23,303 nucleotides of DNA from Deltaproteobacteria bacterium UBA6106 (GCA_002428485.1 DIWM01000040.1:1-23303); one strand, 5' to 3'; shown: positions 1 through 7,428, counted from the stretch's first letter. Program-made: numbers and translations. Notes: generated from the sequence alone by a model not told the origin.

Positions 1-32
1 CCGATACGGTGACGCTGTCGATCACGCCGTAG
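1..32 (+). CDS. C-terminal end of an SCPU (spore coat protein U) domain pilin, partial
   Basis: Read from base 3, the first nine codons give DTVTLSITP followed by a TAG stop at 30-32. This matches the last beta-strand of SCPU/CsuA-type archaic pilins and closely resembles the end of the complete SCPU gene in this window (SETLTVTITY, ending at 4824). The other two forward frames of this stretch do not resemble a known protein end. It lies 43 bases upstream of the next gene on the same strand and fits the usual order of archaic chaperone-usher operons, with pilins before chaperone and usher. Only nine codons are visible, so the call rests on the motif and on context. Confidence 0.6.
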   Translation, partial: DTVTLSITP

Positions 33-75
33 CTATTCATCAAATGCAGGCACAGAAAGGATGCCTTAAGATCAT

Positions 76-1179
76 ATGAACGTGGTCGGACAAAATATAT
101 CTGATGCAAACGGCAGCATGTTTTGCAGAATGACAAAAAGGCTTCTGGGCCACATACTTGTAGACGGTGAATTTATCTCCCCTCAGGACCTTAAGGATGC
201 GCTCCGCCAACAGGAAGAAACCAATATACAGCTCGGCGAGATTCTTGTCAGGATGGGCCTTCTCAATTTCTCCCACCTTCAGATCGTTCTGTCTGTTCAA
301 AAAAATCTCTCTTCCCTCCAGGATGCCGTAAAAGTAGCAGCGGGTATTCGTCAGCTCTTAGGCGAATTGCTCGTACAGGCAAAGCGCATTACCAGGCAGC
401 AATTAAATCGTGCCCTGAGAGAGCAAAAACGGACAGGCGAAAAGCTCGGGGCGATACTTATACATCATGGGCTGATTAACGATAAAGAGCTGAGCGCAAT
501 TTTACAGTTCCAGAAGAACCAGGTCTCCCGGTCATCCGGTTTTCAGTCGTTCCGGCTCGGCGAAATACTCGTTGCCAATCAATATATTACAAGAGATCAG
601 CTCGAAGATGCATTACGAAAACAAAAGTTATCCCATAAAAAGATCGGCGAAGTCCTTGTTGAGGCAGGCTACCTAACAAAAAAACAGGTTTCCGGCGGCC
701 TCCGGGTTCAGAATATGCTCATTACCTCGGTGCTGGCAGCCATACTATCGCTCGCCTCAACACCAAACTGCAATGTAGCTCATGCTGCAGGTTCATCAAG
801 TGCGCAGGTCATGGTCTCTGCGCGGGTAATGGCATACTCACAGCTCAAAGTACTGTACCAGTTGCCTGAAATAACCATTACAATGACCGATATCAGGAGA
901 GGCTATGTAGATATCAATGCAGCCTCAAGGTTACAGGTAAAAAATAATAACCCCAAAGGGTATCTGTTGACATTTCAGGGCATCGCCCAACCGTTTAAAG
1001 AGATCCATATAAAAGGCATGGGGAATGACCTCAGTCTCGGTTCAGCGGGAGGTTTTGTTCTCAGGCCCTACACGAAAGGCAACGATACGGTCGAGCTTAG
1101 CTATCGCTTTGTCCTGTCGGAAAACGCACAGCCGGGCACGTATTCATGGCCCGTTAACGTGTCTGTCCAGCCATCTTAA
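76..1179 (+). CDS. Three MshEN-like repeats fused to a membrane segment and a fimbrial-type exported domain
   Basis: The 367-residue protein has two unlike halves. Residues about 23-78, 93-148 and 160-214 are three copies of a repeat of the form LGxxLVxxxxIxxxxLxxALxxQ followed by LGxxLVxxGxL, the pattern of the MshEN domain (N-terminal domain of type II secretion/type IV pilus ATPases), members of which bind cyclic di-GMP. Residues about 214-236 are hydrophobic and end in AHA-A, like a signal peptide or membrane anchor. Residues 238-367 are a beta-rich domain ending in YSWPVNVSVQP, similar in style to pilins. ATG 76 is the earliest in-frame start after a stop at 67; AAAGGA lies about 15 bases upstream, a long spacing. 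An internal ATG at 715 sits exactly before the hydrophobic segment and could yield the exported domain alone. It lies between a pilin and the chaperone. Inference: a cytoplasmic c-di-GMP sensor tied to a pilus component. Confidence 0.75.
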   Translation: MNVVGQNISDANGSMFCRMTKRLLGHILVDGEFISPQDLKDALRQQEETNIQLGEILVRMGLLNFSHLQIVLSVQKNLSSLQDAVKVAAGIRQLLGELLVQAKRITRQQLNRALREQKRTGEKLGAILIHHGLINDKELSAILQFQKNQVSRSSGFQSFRLGEILVANQYITRDQLEDALRKQKLSHKKIGEVLVEAGYLTKKQVSGGLRVQNMLITSVLAAILSLASTPNCNVAHAAGSSSAQVMVSARVMAYSQLKVLYQLPEITITMTDIRRGYVDINAASRLQVKNNNPKGYLLTFQGIAQPFKEIHIKGMGNDLSLGSAGGFVLRPYTKGNDTVELSYRFVLSENAQPGTYSWPVNVSVQPS

Positions 1180-1231
1180 CGCACGATTCAGATTGTCATC
1201 TCAGAACACTTCTGATATATTACAGATTAGG

Positions 1232-2005
1232 ATGAACTGTCTTCCTATAAAAATCATGTTAAAAATTATAATTGTAGTATCCCTGTCACTCTTCTGTATG
1301 ATGCAGTTGCCGCTTTTTTGCTCCGGTCAGGATTGGGGCGTATCACCAATACGACTGGACTTTAACACCAAAGTTACAAGCGGTATCCTTACGGTCTCCA
1401 ACGGAACCCCTGATAAGATCAGCTACCAGATGAAGGCATTTGAATGGATGCAGGACGCAGAAGGAAAAGACAAATATGCTGAAACTGCCGACATCATCTT
1501 TTTTCCAAAGATGATGGTCGTTGAGCCTGGTGATAAAAAGATAATCAGGGCAGGCATGAAGGTCCCCCGTGCTGACAGGGAAAAATCTTATCGGCTCTTT
1601 ATTGAGGAGATACCAAAACCTCAAAAGGCCGAAGGCGCTCATATCACATTTGCAATACGGTTCGGAGTGCCCATATTTTTCAAGCCTGTTAAGGAGGAAT
1701 TTAAAGGTATTGTCGATAAAGTGAGTATGGATAAGGGGGTTCTCACCGTTCCTGTAAAAAATATCGGGAATTCGCACTTTGTCATTCAAACGATCACGGT
1801 AAAGGGGGTAGGCTCCAACAAAGAAACGGTTTTTTCAAGGGGTCTGCCCGGCTGGTATCTTTTAAACGGTGTCACAAGGCAATACACAACAGAGATACCA
1901 GGGGAATTGTGCACCAAGATCATGAAGCTTGAGATCGATGTAAAGACTGACCAGTTTGATTTGAAAGATAGTCTGGATGTCCAGAGAGCAATGTGCCTTC
2001 AATAG
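1232..2005 (+). CDS. Periplasmic fimbrial chaperone (PapD-like, archaic chaperone-usher type)
   Basis: Predicted 257-residue secreted protein. A hydrophobic signal segment (about residues 8-30) precedes a mature domain starting DWGVSPIRLDF, typical of PapD-fold chaperones (GVSPxRxxF). The segment EKSYRLFIEEIPKP, about residues 115-130, matches the conserved chaperone motif before the inter-domain hinge. Such chaperones complete the folds of pilin subunits by donor-strand complementation in the periplasm and deliver them to the usher. ATG 1232 is chosen because it precedes the signal peptide; ATG 1256 is an alternative, and neither has a strong ribosome-binding site. The reading frame is open further upstream, but that part overlaps the previous gene. 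The 3' end overlaps the usher gene by 29 bases, suggesting coupled translation. Confidence 0.85.
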   Translation: MNCLPIKIMLKIIIVVSLSLFCMMQLPLFCSGQDWGVSPIRLDFNTKVTSGILTVSNGTPDKISYQMKAFEWMQDAEGKDKYAETADIIFFPKMMVVEPGDKKIIRAGMKVPRADREKSYRLFIEEIPKPQKAEGAHITFAIRFGVPIFFKPVKEEFKGIVDKVSMDKGVLTVPVKNIGNSHFVIQTITVKGVGSNKETVFSRGLPGWYLLNGVTRQYTTEIPGELCTKIMKLEIDVKTDQFDLKDSLDVQRAMCLQ

Positions 2006-4385
2006 ACTAAGTAAAAAACGAATATCCGGATGGCTTTGGTCATCATGTAAGTTGTTTTTTGTCGCATTTATTTTTCCACTTGTATTCCTCGGAATATCCT
2101 CAGCCCAAAATCCCTCAGACCCTGAACAGATCATCGTCAGCGTCACCCTTAACCAGGAAAATAAGGGAGAATATTTTGTCTATCTCGCAAAAGATAAGGA
2201 TTTTCTCATCAAGGAAAATGAATTAAGGACTATCGGCTTTGTGGACCCACGGGGAGCCATGTCTTCCATCGCCGGCGAATCGTATATCTCGCTTCGTTCC
2301 ATGAAGGGTGTCACCTTTACGCTGAACGAAAGAACGCTCTCTCTTGATATCGTTGCGAACCCGGAGCTGCTTCAAAAAAAGTCGCTCGATTTCACCACTG
2401 CAAGGCCGTCAAAGATTTACTACCCAAAAGACAACAGCGCCTTTTTGAATTACGGGGTCAATTATGCCTCAGGCATCAACGACTCCGATCCACAGGCATG
2501 GAACGTAACGAACGAGTTGGGGCTGCGTTTTTATGATCTCCTTTTTCTTACGAACACAACATATACACAGACCAAAACAGATGAGGATTTCGTAAGGCTG
2601 CAAAGCAACGCAACATATGACTTTCGAAAGGATATGAACCGTCTTGTCTTTGGAGATTTTTTTGCATCGTCAGGCGACCTTGGGAGCAGCGTCAACATGG
2701 GCGGTATAGGCTTTTCCAAGATATACAATATCGACCCCTATTTTATTAAACAGCCGTTGTTCAATTTTTCCGGCCAGACCACGCTTCCTTCTGAAGCGGA
2801 TATCTACGTGGACGGCATGCTTTTAAGGAGAGAGAAGCTTTCGCCAGGCGGTTTCGAATTAAAAAACATCCAGTATTACGGGGGATACCGCAACGTCGAC
2901 ATAATTATAAAAGACGCCTTTGGAAGGGAGCAAAAAATTGAAAACCCTTTCTTCTTTAACGACGTCCTCTTAAAAAAAGGACTCCATGAATACAGCTACA
3001 ATATGGGTTTTTTGCGGGAGGATTATGGAGTAAAAAGCAATAGCTACAGCGACCCTGCCCTTAGCGTCTTCCACAGATACGGCGTGTCTGACACGCTGAC
3101 ATTCGGCTTCAGGGGTGAAGGTACCAAGAATCTCATTAATTACGGCCCGGCGATCTCTTTGCTCGCGAACAACCTTGGCATTTTCAGCGCATCTCTATCA
3201 CAAAGCACCGGCCATTACGGAGGATTGGCGGGGATCTTCAGCCACATCTATCAGAGCAAAAGGTTCAGCACGCAGTTTATGATCCAGGGGAACACTGAAA
3301 ACTACAGGACCATAACGAACAGGGACCTCACGGATATTATGAAATACCAGATAAACGCCGGCATTGGCTACAGCACCGGCCGGTTTGGATCGCTGTCGTT
3401 CTCTTATACCGCCACGAAACAATACCAGGGCGTCGATAGTGAAATATTTGCCGCAACGTACCAGAGGAACCTGGCAGAAAAACTGCAGTTGTCGTTATCG
3501 TTCAGGCACATGGTGCACAACGAATACGGCAATGAATGCTCTCTGAGATTGACCTACTACTGGAAGGATATCACTATGTCGCTGGATCACCTTAGAGACG
3601 ACAGAAACGATACGACGTCGTTCCAGGTTCAGAAAAACACGCCCGTCGGCGAGGGCTATGGCTTTAGAGCAACGGCAGACAGAAAAGACACGCCCGAGGG
3701 CGAGAGCACCTTTTTTAACCCCTTCTTCCAGTACAACGGCGCATACGGAATATACTCCGGGGAATACAGGGGGATCTATGATAAAACCGGGTCAAACGAG
3801 ACCTACCAGCTTTCTGCTTCAGGGGGCATTGTATATGTTGCCGACACTGTCGGCCTGACGAGGCCGGTTTATGACAGCTTCGGCCTCGTAAAAATAGGTG
3901 AAATAGACAACGTTGAAATATTTCAGAATAACCAGCGGATCGGCAAAACAAGTACATCCGGCAAGGTGTTTATTCCCAATATGAATTCTTATACAGATAA
4001 TATTGTGGCGATAAATGACACGAATCTCCCCATGAATTATTCGATCGGCGAAGCGAGTCGACGCGTCTCCCCACCTTACAGAAGCGGCTCTTTCATCAAC
4101 TTCGATATTGAAAGGATGCAGGGCGTTACAGGAAACCTGAAGATAAAAATCGACGGAACGGTTAAGGCCGTCGAGTTTTACGAGATAAACATCGCCGTCA
4201 ACGGGAAGAAGGTCGTTTTTCCAACAGGCAAAGGAGGAGAGTTTTATCTTGAGAATATCCCTCCGGGGAGGTACCCGGCGCAATTTAATTATATGGAAAA
4301 ACCCCTCACATTTGATATAATTATCCCTAAGGTAGACGATGTTATTATAGACCTCGGGAGCATTGTAGTTGAAAACGGCCGTTAA
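1977..4385 (+). CDS. Outer-membrane usher of an archaic chaperone-usher pilus (FimD/CsuD-like)
   Basis: 802 residues, the usual usher length. A long N-region and a hydrophobic stretch (about 25-43) ending in SSA-Q form a signal peptide. The middle shows usher hallmarks: ADIYVDGMLLRREKLSPGGF and YGGYRNVDIIIKDAFGREQ, then KKGLHEYSYNMGFLREDYG, followed by a long run of amphipathic beta-strands such as FGFRGEGT and SLSQSTGHYGG (barrel). The C-terminal part contains GKVFIPNMNSYTDNIVAIND and a final small beta domain with GEFYLENIPPGRYPAQ. Ushers form the outer-membrane pore through which pilin subunits are assembled and exported. The start ATG lies inside the end of the chaperone gene, and the stop overlaps the next pilin by 17 bases. 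A shorter start at a TTG just before the hydrophobic core is possible. Confidence 0.9.
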   Translation: MSREQCAFNRLSKKRISGWLWSSCKLFFVAFIFPLVFLGISSAQNPSDPEQIIVSVTLNQENKGEYFVYLAKDKDFLIKENELRTIGFVDPRGAMSSIAGESYISLRSMKGVTFTLNERTLSLDIVANPELLQKKSLDFTTARPSKIYYPKDNSAFLNYGVNYASGINDSDPQAWNVTNELGLRFYDLLFLTNTTYTQTKTDEDFVRLQSNATYDFRKDMNRLVFGDFFASSGDLGSSVNMGGIGFSKIYNIDPYFIKQPLFNFSGQTTLPSEADIYVDGMLLRREKLSPGGFELKNIQYYGGYRNVDIIIKDAFGREQKIENPFFFNDVLLKKGLHEYSYNMGFLREDYGVKSNSYSDPALSVFHRYGVSDTLTFGFRGEGTKNLINYGPAISLLANNLGIFSASLSQSTGHYGGLAGIFSHIYQSKRFSTQFMIQGNTENYRTITNRDLTDIMKYQINAGIGYSTGRFGSLSFSYTATKQYQGVDSEIFAATYQRNLAEKLQLSLSFRHMVHNEYGNECSLRLTYYWKDITMSLDHLRDDRNDTTSFQVQKNTPVGEGYGFRATADRKDTPEGESTFFNPFFQYNGAYGIYSGEYRGIYDKTGSNETYQLSASGGIVYVADTVGLTRPVYDSFGLVKIGEIDNVEIFQNNQRIGKTSTSGKVFIPNMNSYTDNIVAINDTNLPMNYSIGEASRRVSPPYRSGSFINFDIERMQGVTGNLKIKIDGTVKAVEFYEINIAVNGKKVVFPTGKGGEFYLENIPPGRYPAQFNYMEKPLTFDIIIPKVDDVIIDLGSIVVENGR

Positions 4386-4824
4386 GATCTTTATGCTGTT
4401 GCTATTTCTGTCTTTATGCAATCAGGCTCATGCCGTCTGCAATGTGACCGCCACAAGCGTCAACTTCGGCACCTACGACGTCTTTGTAGCTACCCCTGAC
4501 GACTCAACAGGAACAATCACTATTGTATGCGATAGGAACACCAACCCTGTCCGGACCTCTATAGGTCCGAGCCCCAACTCGGGGGGTTTTAACCCACGGC
4601 AGATGCGACGTACCCCGGGGGCAGTTCGCCTAAACTACAACCTGTTCACGAATACTGCAAGAACAACGATCTGGGGCGACGGCACTGCCGGGACCTCAAC
4701 GTTATCAAGCAATGCCAGGAGGAACAGGCCGGTCACCCTTACCGTCTACGGCAGGATCCCCGCCGAACAGGACGTCAGAATCGGCTCCTACAGCGAGACC
4801 CTCACGGTCACCATAACCTATTGA
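4369..4824 (+). CDS. SCPU (spore coat protein U) domain pilin subunit
   Basis: A 151-residue secreted protein. The signal peptide MKTAVKIFMLLLFLSLCNQA, followed by HA, precedes a mature start VCNVTATSVNFGTYDV, the SCPU signature. Cys24 and Cys54 (IVCDR) are placed for the conserved disulfide of archaic pilins, and the end SETLTVTITY is the typical last strand. The start is a TTG at 4369, preceded by CGGGAG at good spacing; an ATG at 4393 would remove the charged part of the signal peptide. It overlaps the usher stop. In Csu-type operons the gene after the usher encodes a two-domain tip adhesin, whereas this one has a single domain, so it may be a minor or major pilin and the tip gene may lie elsewhere. 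It is the last pilus gene; a MITE-like repeat follows. Confidence 0.9.
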   Translation: MKTAVKIFMLLLFLSLCNQAHAVCNVTATSVNFGTYDVFVATPDDSTGTITIVCDRNTNPVRTSIGPSPNSGGFNPRQMRRTPGAVRLNYNLFTNTARTTIWGDGTAGTSTLSSNARRNRPVTLTVYGRIPAEQDVRIGSYSETLTVTITY

Positions 4825-4841
4825 CATCAAGGGGTTACCCG

Positions 4842-5144
4842 TTAGCACAGTGTCAGGCTCTTCCCCGCAAACACGCAATGAAACCAGCTCATGGCTCTTA
4901 GCTCATAGCTCATGGCTCATAGCTCATAGCTCATAGCAGAAGCAAGAACCCTACATGCAGCGAGCAGTATGTACGAATATCTTTTACTGCCTGTTCTCTG
5001 CTGTTTATTCTGTTTCGTCTTTGCCATCAGCTATGAGCTATCAGCTATGAACTATGAGCCGCATTTTCCTCCTCACGACGGTTTGCTATAGGAACGGTTT
5101 CATTGCGAGGTCAGTTTCGAGCAACAAGCCCGACACTGTGCTAA
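4842..5144. mobile_element. MITE-like repeat, copy 1 (about 303 bp)
   Basis: The ends are near-perfect inverted repeats of 18 bases (17 match): TTAGCACAGTGTCAGGCT at 4842-4859 and its complement at 5127-5144. A second perfect 12-base inverted pair lies inside (4874-4885, CGCAATGAAACC, and 5096-5107). It shares CCCCGCAAACACGC (4863-4876) and CCTCACGACGGTTTGCT (5071-5087) with copy 2, and the latter also with copy 3. No gene is seen in it. It fills most of the 395-base gap between the pilin and the lipoprotein gene; the remainder (5145-5219) shows nothing recognisable. Confidence 0.65.
4886..5059. repeat. AGCTCATRG word satellite with inverted partner, inside MITE-like copy 1
   Basis: From 4886 to 4937 the words AGCTCATGG and AGCTCATAG are repeated about six times. 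From 5026 to 5059 the complementary words (AGCTATGAG, AGCTATCAG, ACTATGAGC) appear about four times. The two blocks are in inverted orientation and could pair into a long imperfect stem, with about 88 bases of unique sequence between them. Confidence 0.8.
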
Positions 5145-5219
5145 TGACTTATCCGGGTTAATAGCGCTGATATAGCACGCCGTTCCAGCGCGCAGCGAAC
5201 AGCCGTCAGGGGTTGCCCT

Positions 5220-5897
5220 CTATTCGAGGTTTTTTATGATATCCGGGATTAGCTGCTGAAGGGAACCTTGCAGGGTCTTCTCGAGGGACAACCGTATCGG
5301 TTCGGAAGAACGTTCCACCCCCTCGTACTCATCCCTGGCTCCGGCTGCCAACGTCTTGATGAGCCGTCCGTTCTTAAAGATCTGTGCCTCGAGCTTGACC
5401 TCGGCGACAGTTGAAACGGTAAGAACATTAAAAGATTGATTTGCCGACAAGCCGACAATGGCGGGCCTTATTCCTTTTGAGACATTATCGGGTAGCTCCG
5501 GGCAGGCCTTCACCTCATACCCGGCAGCGGACAATTCCTCTGCCAGGGCCGTGAAAAACCATCTTGCCGGATTATCCTGGGTAAAGATATCCTCCTCTCC
5601 GGTCTTTCCAAGCACCTCTTTCCCTGCCGCAAACGGCGCCGCGCTGTATCGTGTCTCGGGTACCGCAACGAATATCTGCCCCGAACCGCCTGAAGCGTTT
5701 ACAAAACGCTCATACGTCAGGACGACCGGCTGCTGCACAGGGGCGCAGCCTGCAATGTATATTGTCAAAAAAAGAAGTAAAGCTAAAGATCTTGACGATA
5801 ACCTCAGATGAGTCACTAAAGCATTGATGCCGGGTGTTCGATGCCGGATGATCAATGCCTGACCAATGAAGACCCTGGATAAATCATACTTTGGCAT
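5220..5897 (-). CDS. Predicted outer-membrane-type lipoprotein of unknown function
   Basis: From ATG 5897 the product is 225 residues with a hydrophobic segment (about 38-50) ending in the lipobox IAGC, so it is probably lipid-modified at Cys51 and anchored in the envelope. The mature part contains FFTALAEELSAAGYEVKACPEL, split here as FFTALAEELSA then AGYEVKACPEL, and later VSTVAEVKLEAQIF, resembling small lipoproteins with a YajG-like alpha/beta fold, but I do not recognise the family. ATG 5897 has a ribosome-binding site (GTGAGGAC) overlapping the stop of the upstream TRAP gene, implying coupling. The N-terminal extension before the signal peptide is unusually long (about 35 residues) and repeat-rich (GATGCCGG twice; GCATTGAT/ATCAATGC inverted). 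A GTG at 5816 would give a normal signal peptide but lacks a ribosome-binding site. Confidence 0.65.
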   Translation of the reverse strand: MPKYDLSRVFIGQALIIRHRTPGINALVTHLRLSSRSLALLLFLTIYIAGCAPVQQPVVLTYERFVNASGGSGQIFVAVPETRYSAAPFAAGKEVLGKTGEEDIFTQDNPARWFFTALAEELSAAGYEVKACPELPDNVSKGIRPAIVGLSANQSFNVLTVSTVAEVKLEAQIFKNGRLIKTLAAGARDEYEGVERSSEPIRLSLEKTLQGSLQQLIPDIIKNLE

Positions 5898-5904
5898 AAC
5901 GTCC

Positions 5905-6903
5905 TCACTTTCTTCCGGCGCCTGCAGAGGCCTTTTGGAACTCCCTGAGCAGTTGCCGCACTTCTTTGGCCCTGAATATCTCAAGCCCCTGTATCATATA
6001 CGCCTTTTTGCGGAAAGATGCAATATCGGGCTTCTCATCTACGATCAACCCTGCCGCCTTTATCTTTTCGAGAAAGCCTGCCTCGTTGTCCCTGCTCCAG
6101 CGTCTCTGGTAGCGGGCCGCCTGCTCCATGCACTGCACAATAGCCTTCTGGTCTTTCTGCGGAAGGCCTTTGAACCATTTAAGGCCTGCAACGCCGATAT
6201 GCGATGAATAGACATGCCCTGTAAGGGAAAGGTAGCGCTGCCCTCTATAGAAATCGTCAAACCAGATCGCCGACAAAGGGTTCTCCTGCCCGTCGATCTC
6301 TTTTGACTGCAGGCCTGCAACAAGCTTTTTGAGGTCTCCGATCGATACCGGGTCTGCGCCGAACAGGCGCCACAGCTCCCTGTGCAGATCAGACTCCATG
6401 ACGCGGATCTTGAGGCCTGCCACATCTTCAACCCCGTGAACCGGCCTCCTGCTGTTGGTAAGATGGCGGAAGCCGTTCTCAGAAAATGCCAGGCCCTTGA
6501 ACCCTGCCTTTTCAAGCATCCTTAGGAGCTTCTGCCCCATGGGGCCCTCAAGCACCCTGTCCACCTGTTCGTAGTTCCCAAAAAGGTACGGGTAATCGAT
6601 GACCTTTGCCCCGGGGACAAACCGGTCAAAAGGGCCGGATGTGATGACGCCCATATGGATATTTCCTGCTTGTATCTTTTTCAGGATCTCCGCTTCAGTT
6701 CCCAGAGAACCGCTGTCGTAGATCCTGACCTTATGAGGCAAACGAGCCTCAACAAGCTCCCTGAACTTCTCTGCGCATACGTTCTGCGCAGCCCCCGGCT
6801 TCGTTACAACCCCCAGCGTTATTTCCATGGACCATATGACGCCCGGGCATATGAGACCCAGCAAGAACACCGCGATGATCACTGCTCCGCACATCTTTAT
6901 CAT
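5905..6903 (-). CDS. dctP: TRAP transporter solute-binding protein, DctP family
   Basis: 332 residues, normal for DctP/TeaA/SiaP proteins. A signal peptide (residues 1-25, MIKMCGAVIIAVFLLGLICP then GVIWS) precedes a mature domain with the family pattern: LGTEAEILKKIQAGNIHMGV, DYPYLFGNYEQVDRVL, GLAFSENGFRHLTNSRRPV, GLKIRVMESDLHRELWRLFG and QENPLSAIW. These periplasmic proteins bind small, often carboxylated, solutes and deliver them to the DctQM membrane proteins. The Arg of GLKIRVM is the usual ligand-carboxylate contact. No DctQ or DctM gene lies in the window, so this is an orphan binding protein here, co-transcribed with the lipoprotein. ATG 6903 follows GAGGAGG very closely; ATG 6894 has better spacing and is an alternative. 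Substrate unknown. Confidence 0.88.
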   Translation of the reverse strand: MIKMCGAVIIAVFLLGLICPGVIWSMEITLGVVTKPGAAQNVCAEKFRELVEARLPHKVRIYDSGSLGTEAEILKKIQAGNIHMGVITSGPFDRFVPGAKVIDYPYLFGNYEQVDRVLEGPMGQKLLRMLEKAGFKGLAFSENGFRHLTNSRRPVHGVEDVAGLKIRVMESDLHRELWRLFGADPVSIGDLKKLVAGLQSKEIDGQENPLSAIWFDDFYRGQRYLSLTGHVYSSHIGVAGLKWFKGLPQKDQKAIVQCMEQAARYQRRWSRDNEAGFLEKIKAAGLIVDEKPDIASFRKKAYMIQGLEIFRAKEVRQLLREFQKASAGAGRK

Positions 6904-6957
6904 ATCCTCCTCTGTACAAAAAATTACCATAATAATGCGTCGAAAGTCTATCGTCCC

Positions 6958-7031
6958 GCATAGCTGCTTATGCCCCTTCCGTTCCGGCATCGGCATCGGG
7001 CAAGACCGATGAGCTCCTCCGGACGGTAAGG
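6958..7031 (-). promoter_or_regulatory. Structured 5' leader of the TRAP binding-protein gene
   Basis: The outer arms CCTTCCGTTCCGG (6975-6987) and CCGGACGGTAAGG (7019-7031) pair with two mismatches. They enclose a perfect 6-bp hairpin, CATCGG-6-CCGATG (6994-7011). Next to it, closer to the gene, is a second hairpin GCATA-6-TATGC (6958-6973). The structures lie 55-130 bases upstream of the start codon, in the position of a leader regulator. I could not match it to a known riboswitch class. Confidence 0.4.
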
Positions 7032-7061
7032 GCCGTTCTCGACAGAAGTGTTTTTTGAACA

Positions 7062-7084
7062 TTTGATATTTGAATTTTGATATA
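7062..7084. repeat. Short TTTGATATTTGAATTTTGAT word repeat
   Basis: A 23-base AT-rich stretch made of the words TTTGATA and TTTGAAT, just outside MITE-like copy 2. It is of the same style as other short word satellites in the window. Confidence 0.45.
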
Positions 7085-7111
7085 CGTAGAAAATAACCTA
7101 AATCTAATGCA

Positions 7112-7341
7112 AGCATGGTGTCGGGATATCCCGGAGCAAACCGTCGTGAGGCGAGGAAGCTCGGTCTTTTGCGAAGCAAAAGTTCCGAAGCCGAACGGGA
7201 GCGAACATATACCAGCCCACACCGTGGGCGAGAAGGGGAGGCTCCGCGGACTTTGTTCGTGGAGGGGGCGACGCAAGCCCCAGTAATTGCATCGCAGGAG
7301 CGTAATGAGCGTGTTTGCGGGGGATGTCCCGACACCGTGCT
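7112..7341. mobile_element. MITE-like repeat, copy 2 (about 230 bp)
   Basis: The ends are 16-base inverted repeats: AGCATGGTGTCGGGAT (7112-7127) and the complement of AGCACGGTGTCGGGAC (7326-7341), with two mismatches. Relative to copies 1 and 3 it lies in inverted orientation. It shares 30 of 30 bases with copy 3 (7135-7164 versus 23243-23272) and 19 of 20 at 7262-7281 versus 23059-23078. It shares 14 of 14 with copy 1 (7309-7322 versus 4863-4876), at the same distance from the terminal repeat. Reading frames inside it look non-coding. It occupies the gap between the TRAP gene leader and nspC. Confidence 0.7.
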
Positions 7342-7428
7342 CATCCTTATTGAAGAAGGTCCGCGCATTCCTCGAGGTTGCCGCCCGAGCGCGGTATGGA
7401 GAATTGTTTAGGGTTTCTTAAGATTTTC

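Noticed and set aside
3819..4421. A 200-codon frame opposite the usher gene
   Set aside because: Antisense shadow of the usher; no family resemblance and the usher is clearly coding.
6904..7368. N-terminal extension of the TRAP binding protein
   Set aside because: It would cover the structured leader and part of the MITE-like element and place the signal peptide inside the protein; GAGGAGG lies just before ATG 6903.
7077..7411. Several open frames of 60-100 codons
   Set aside because: They lie in the MITE-like element on both strands, lack ribosome-binding sites and resemble no protein; shared blocks with copies 1 and 3 explain the sequence.
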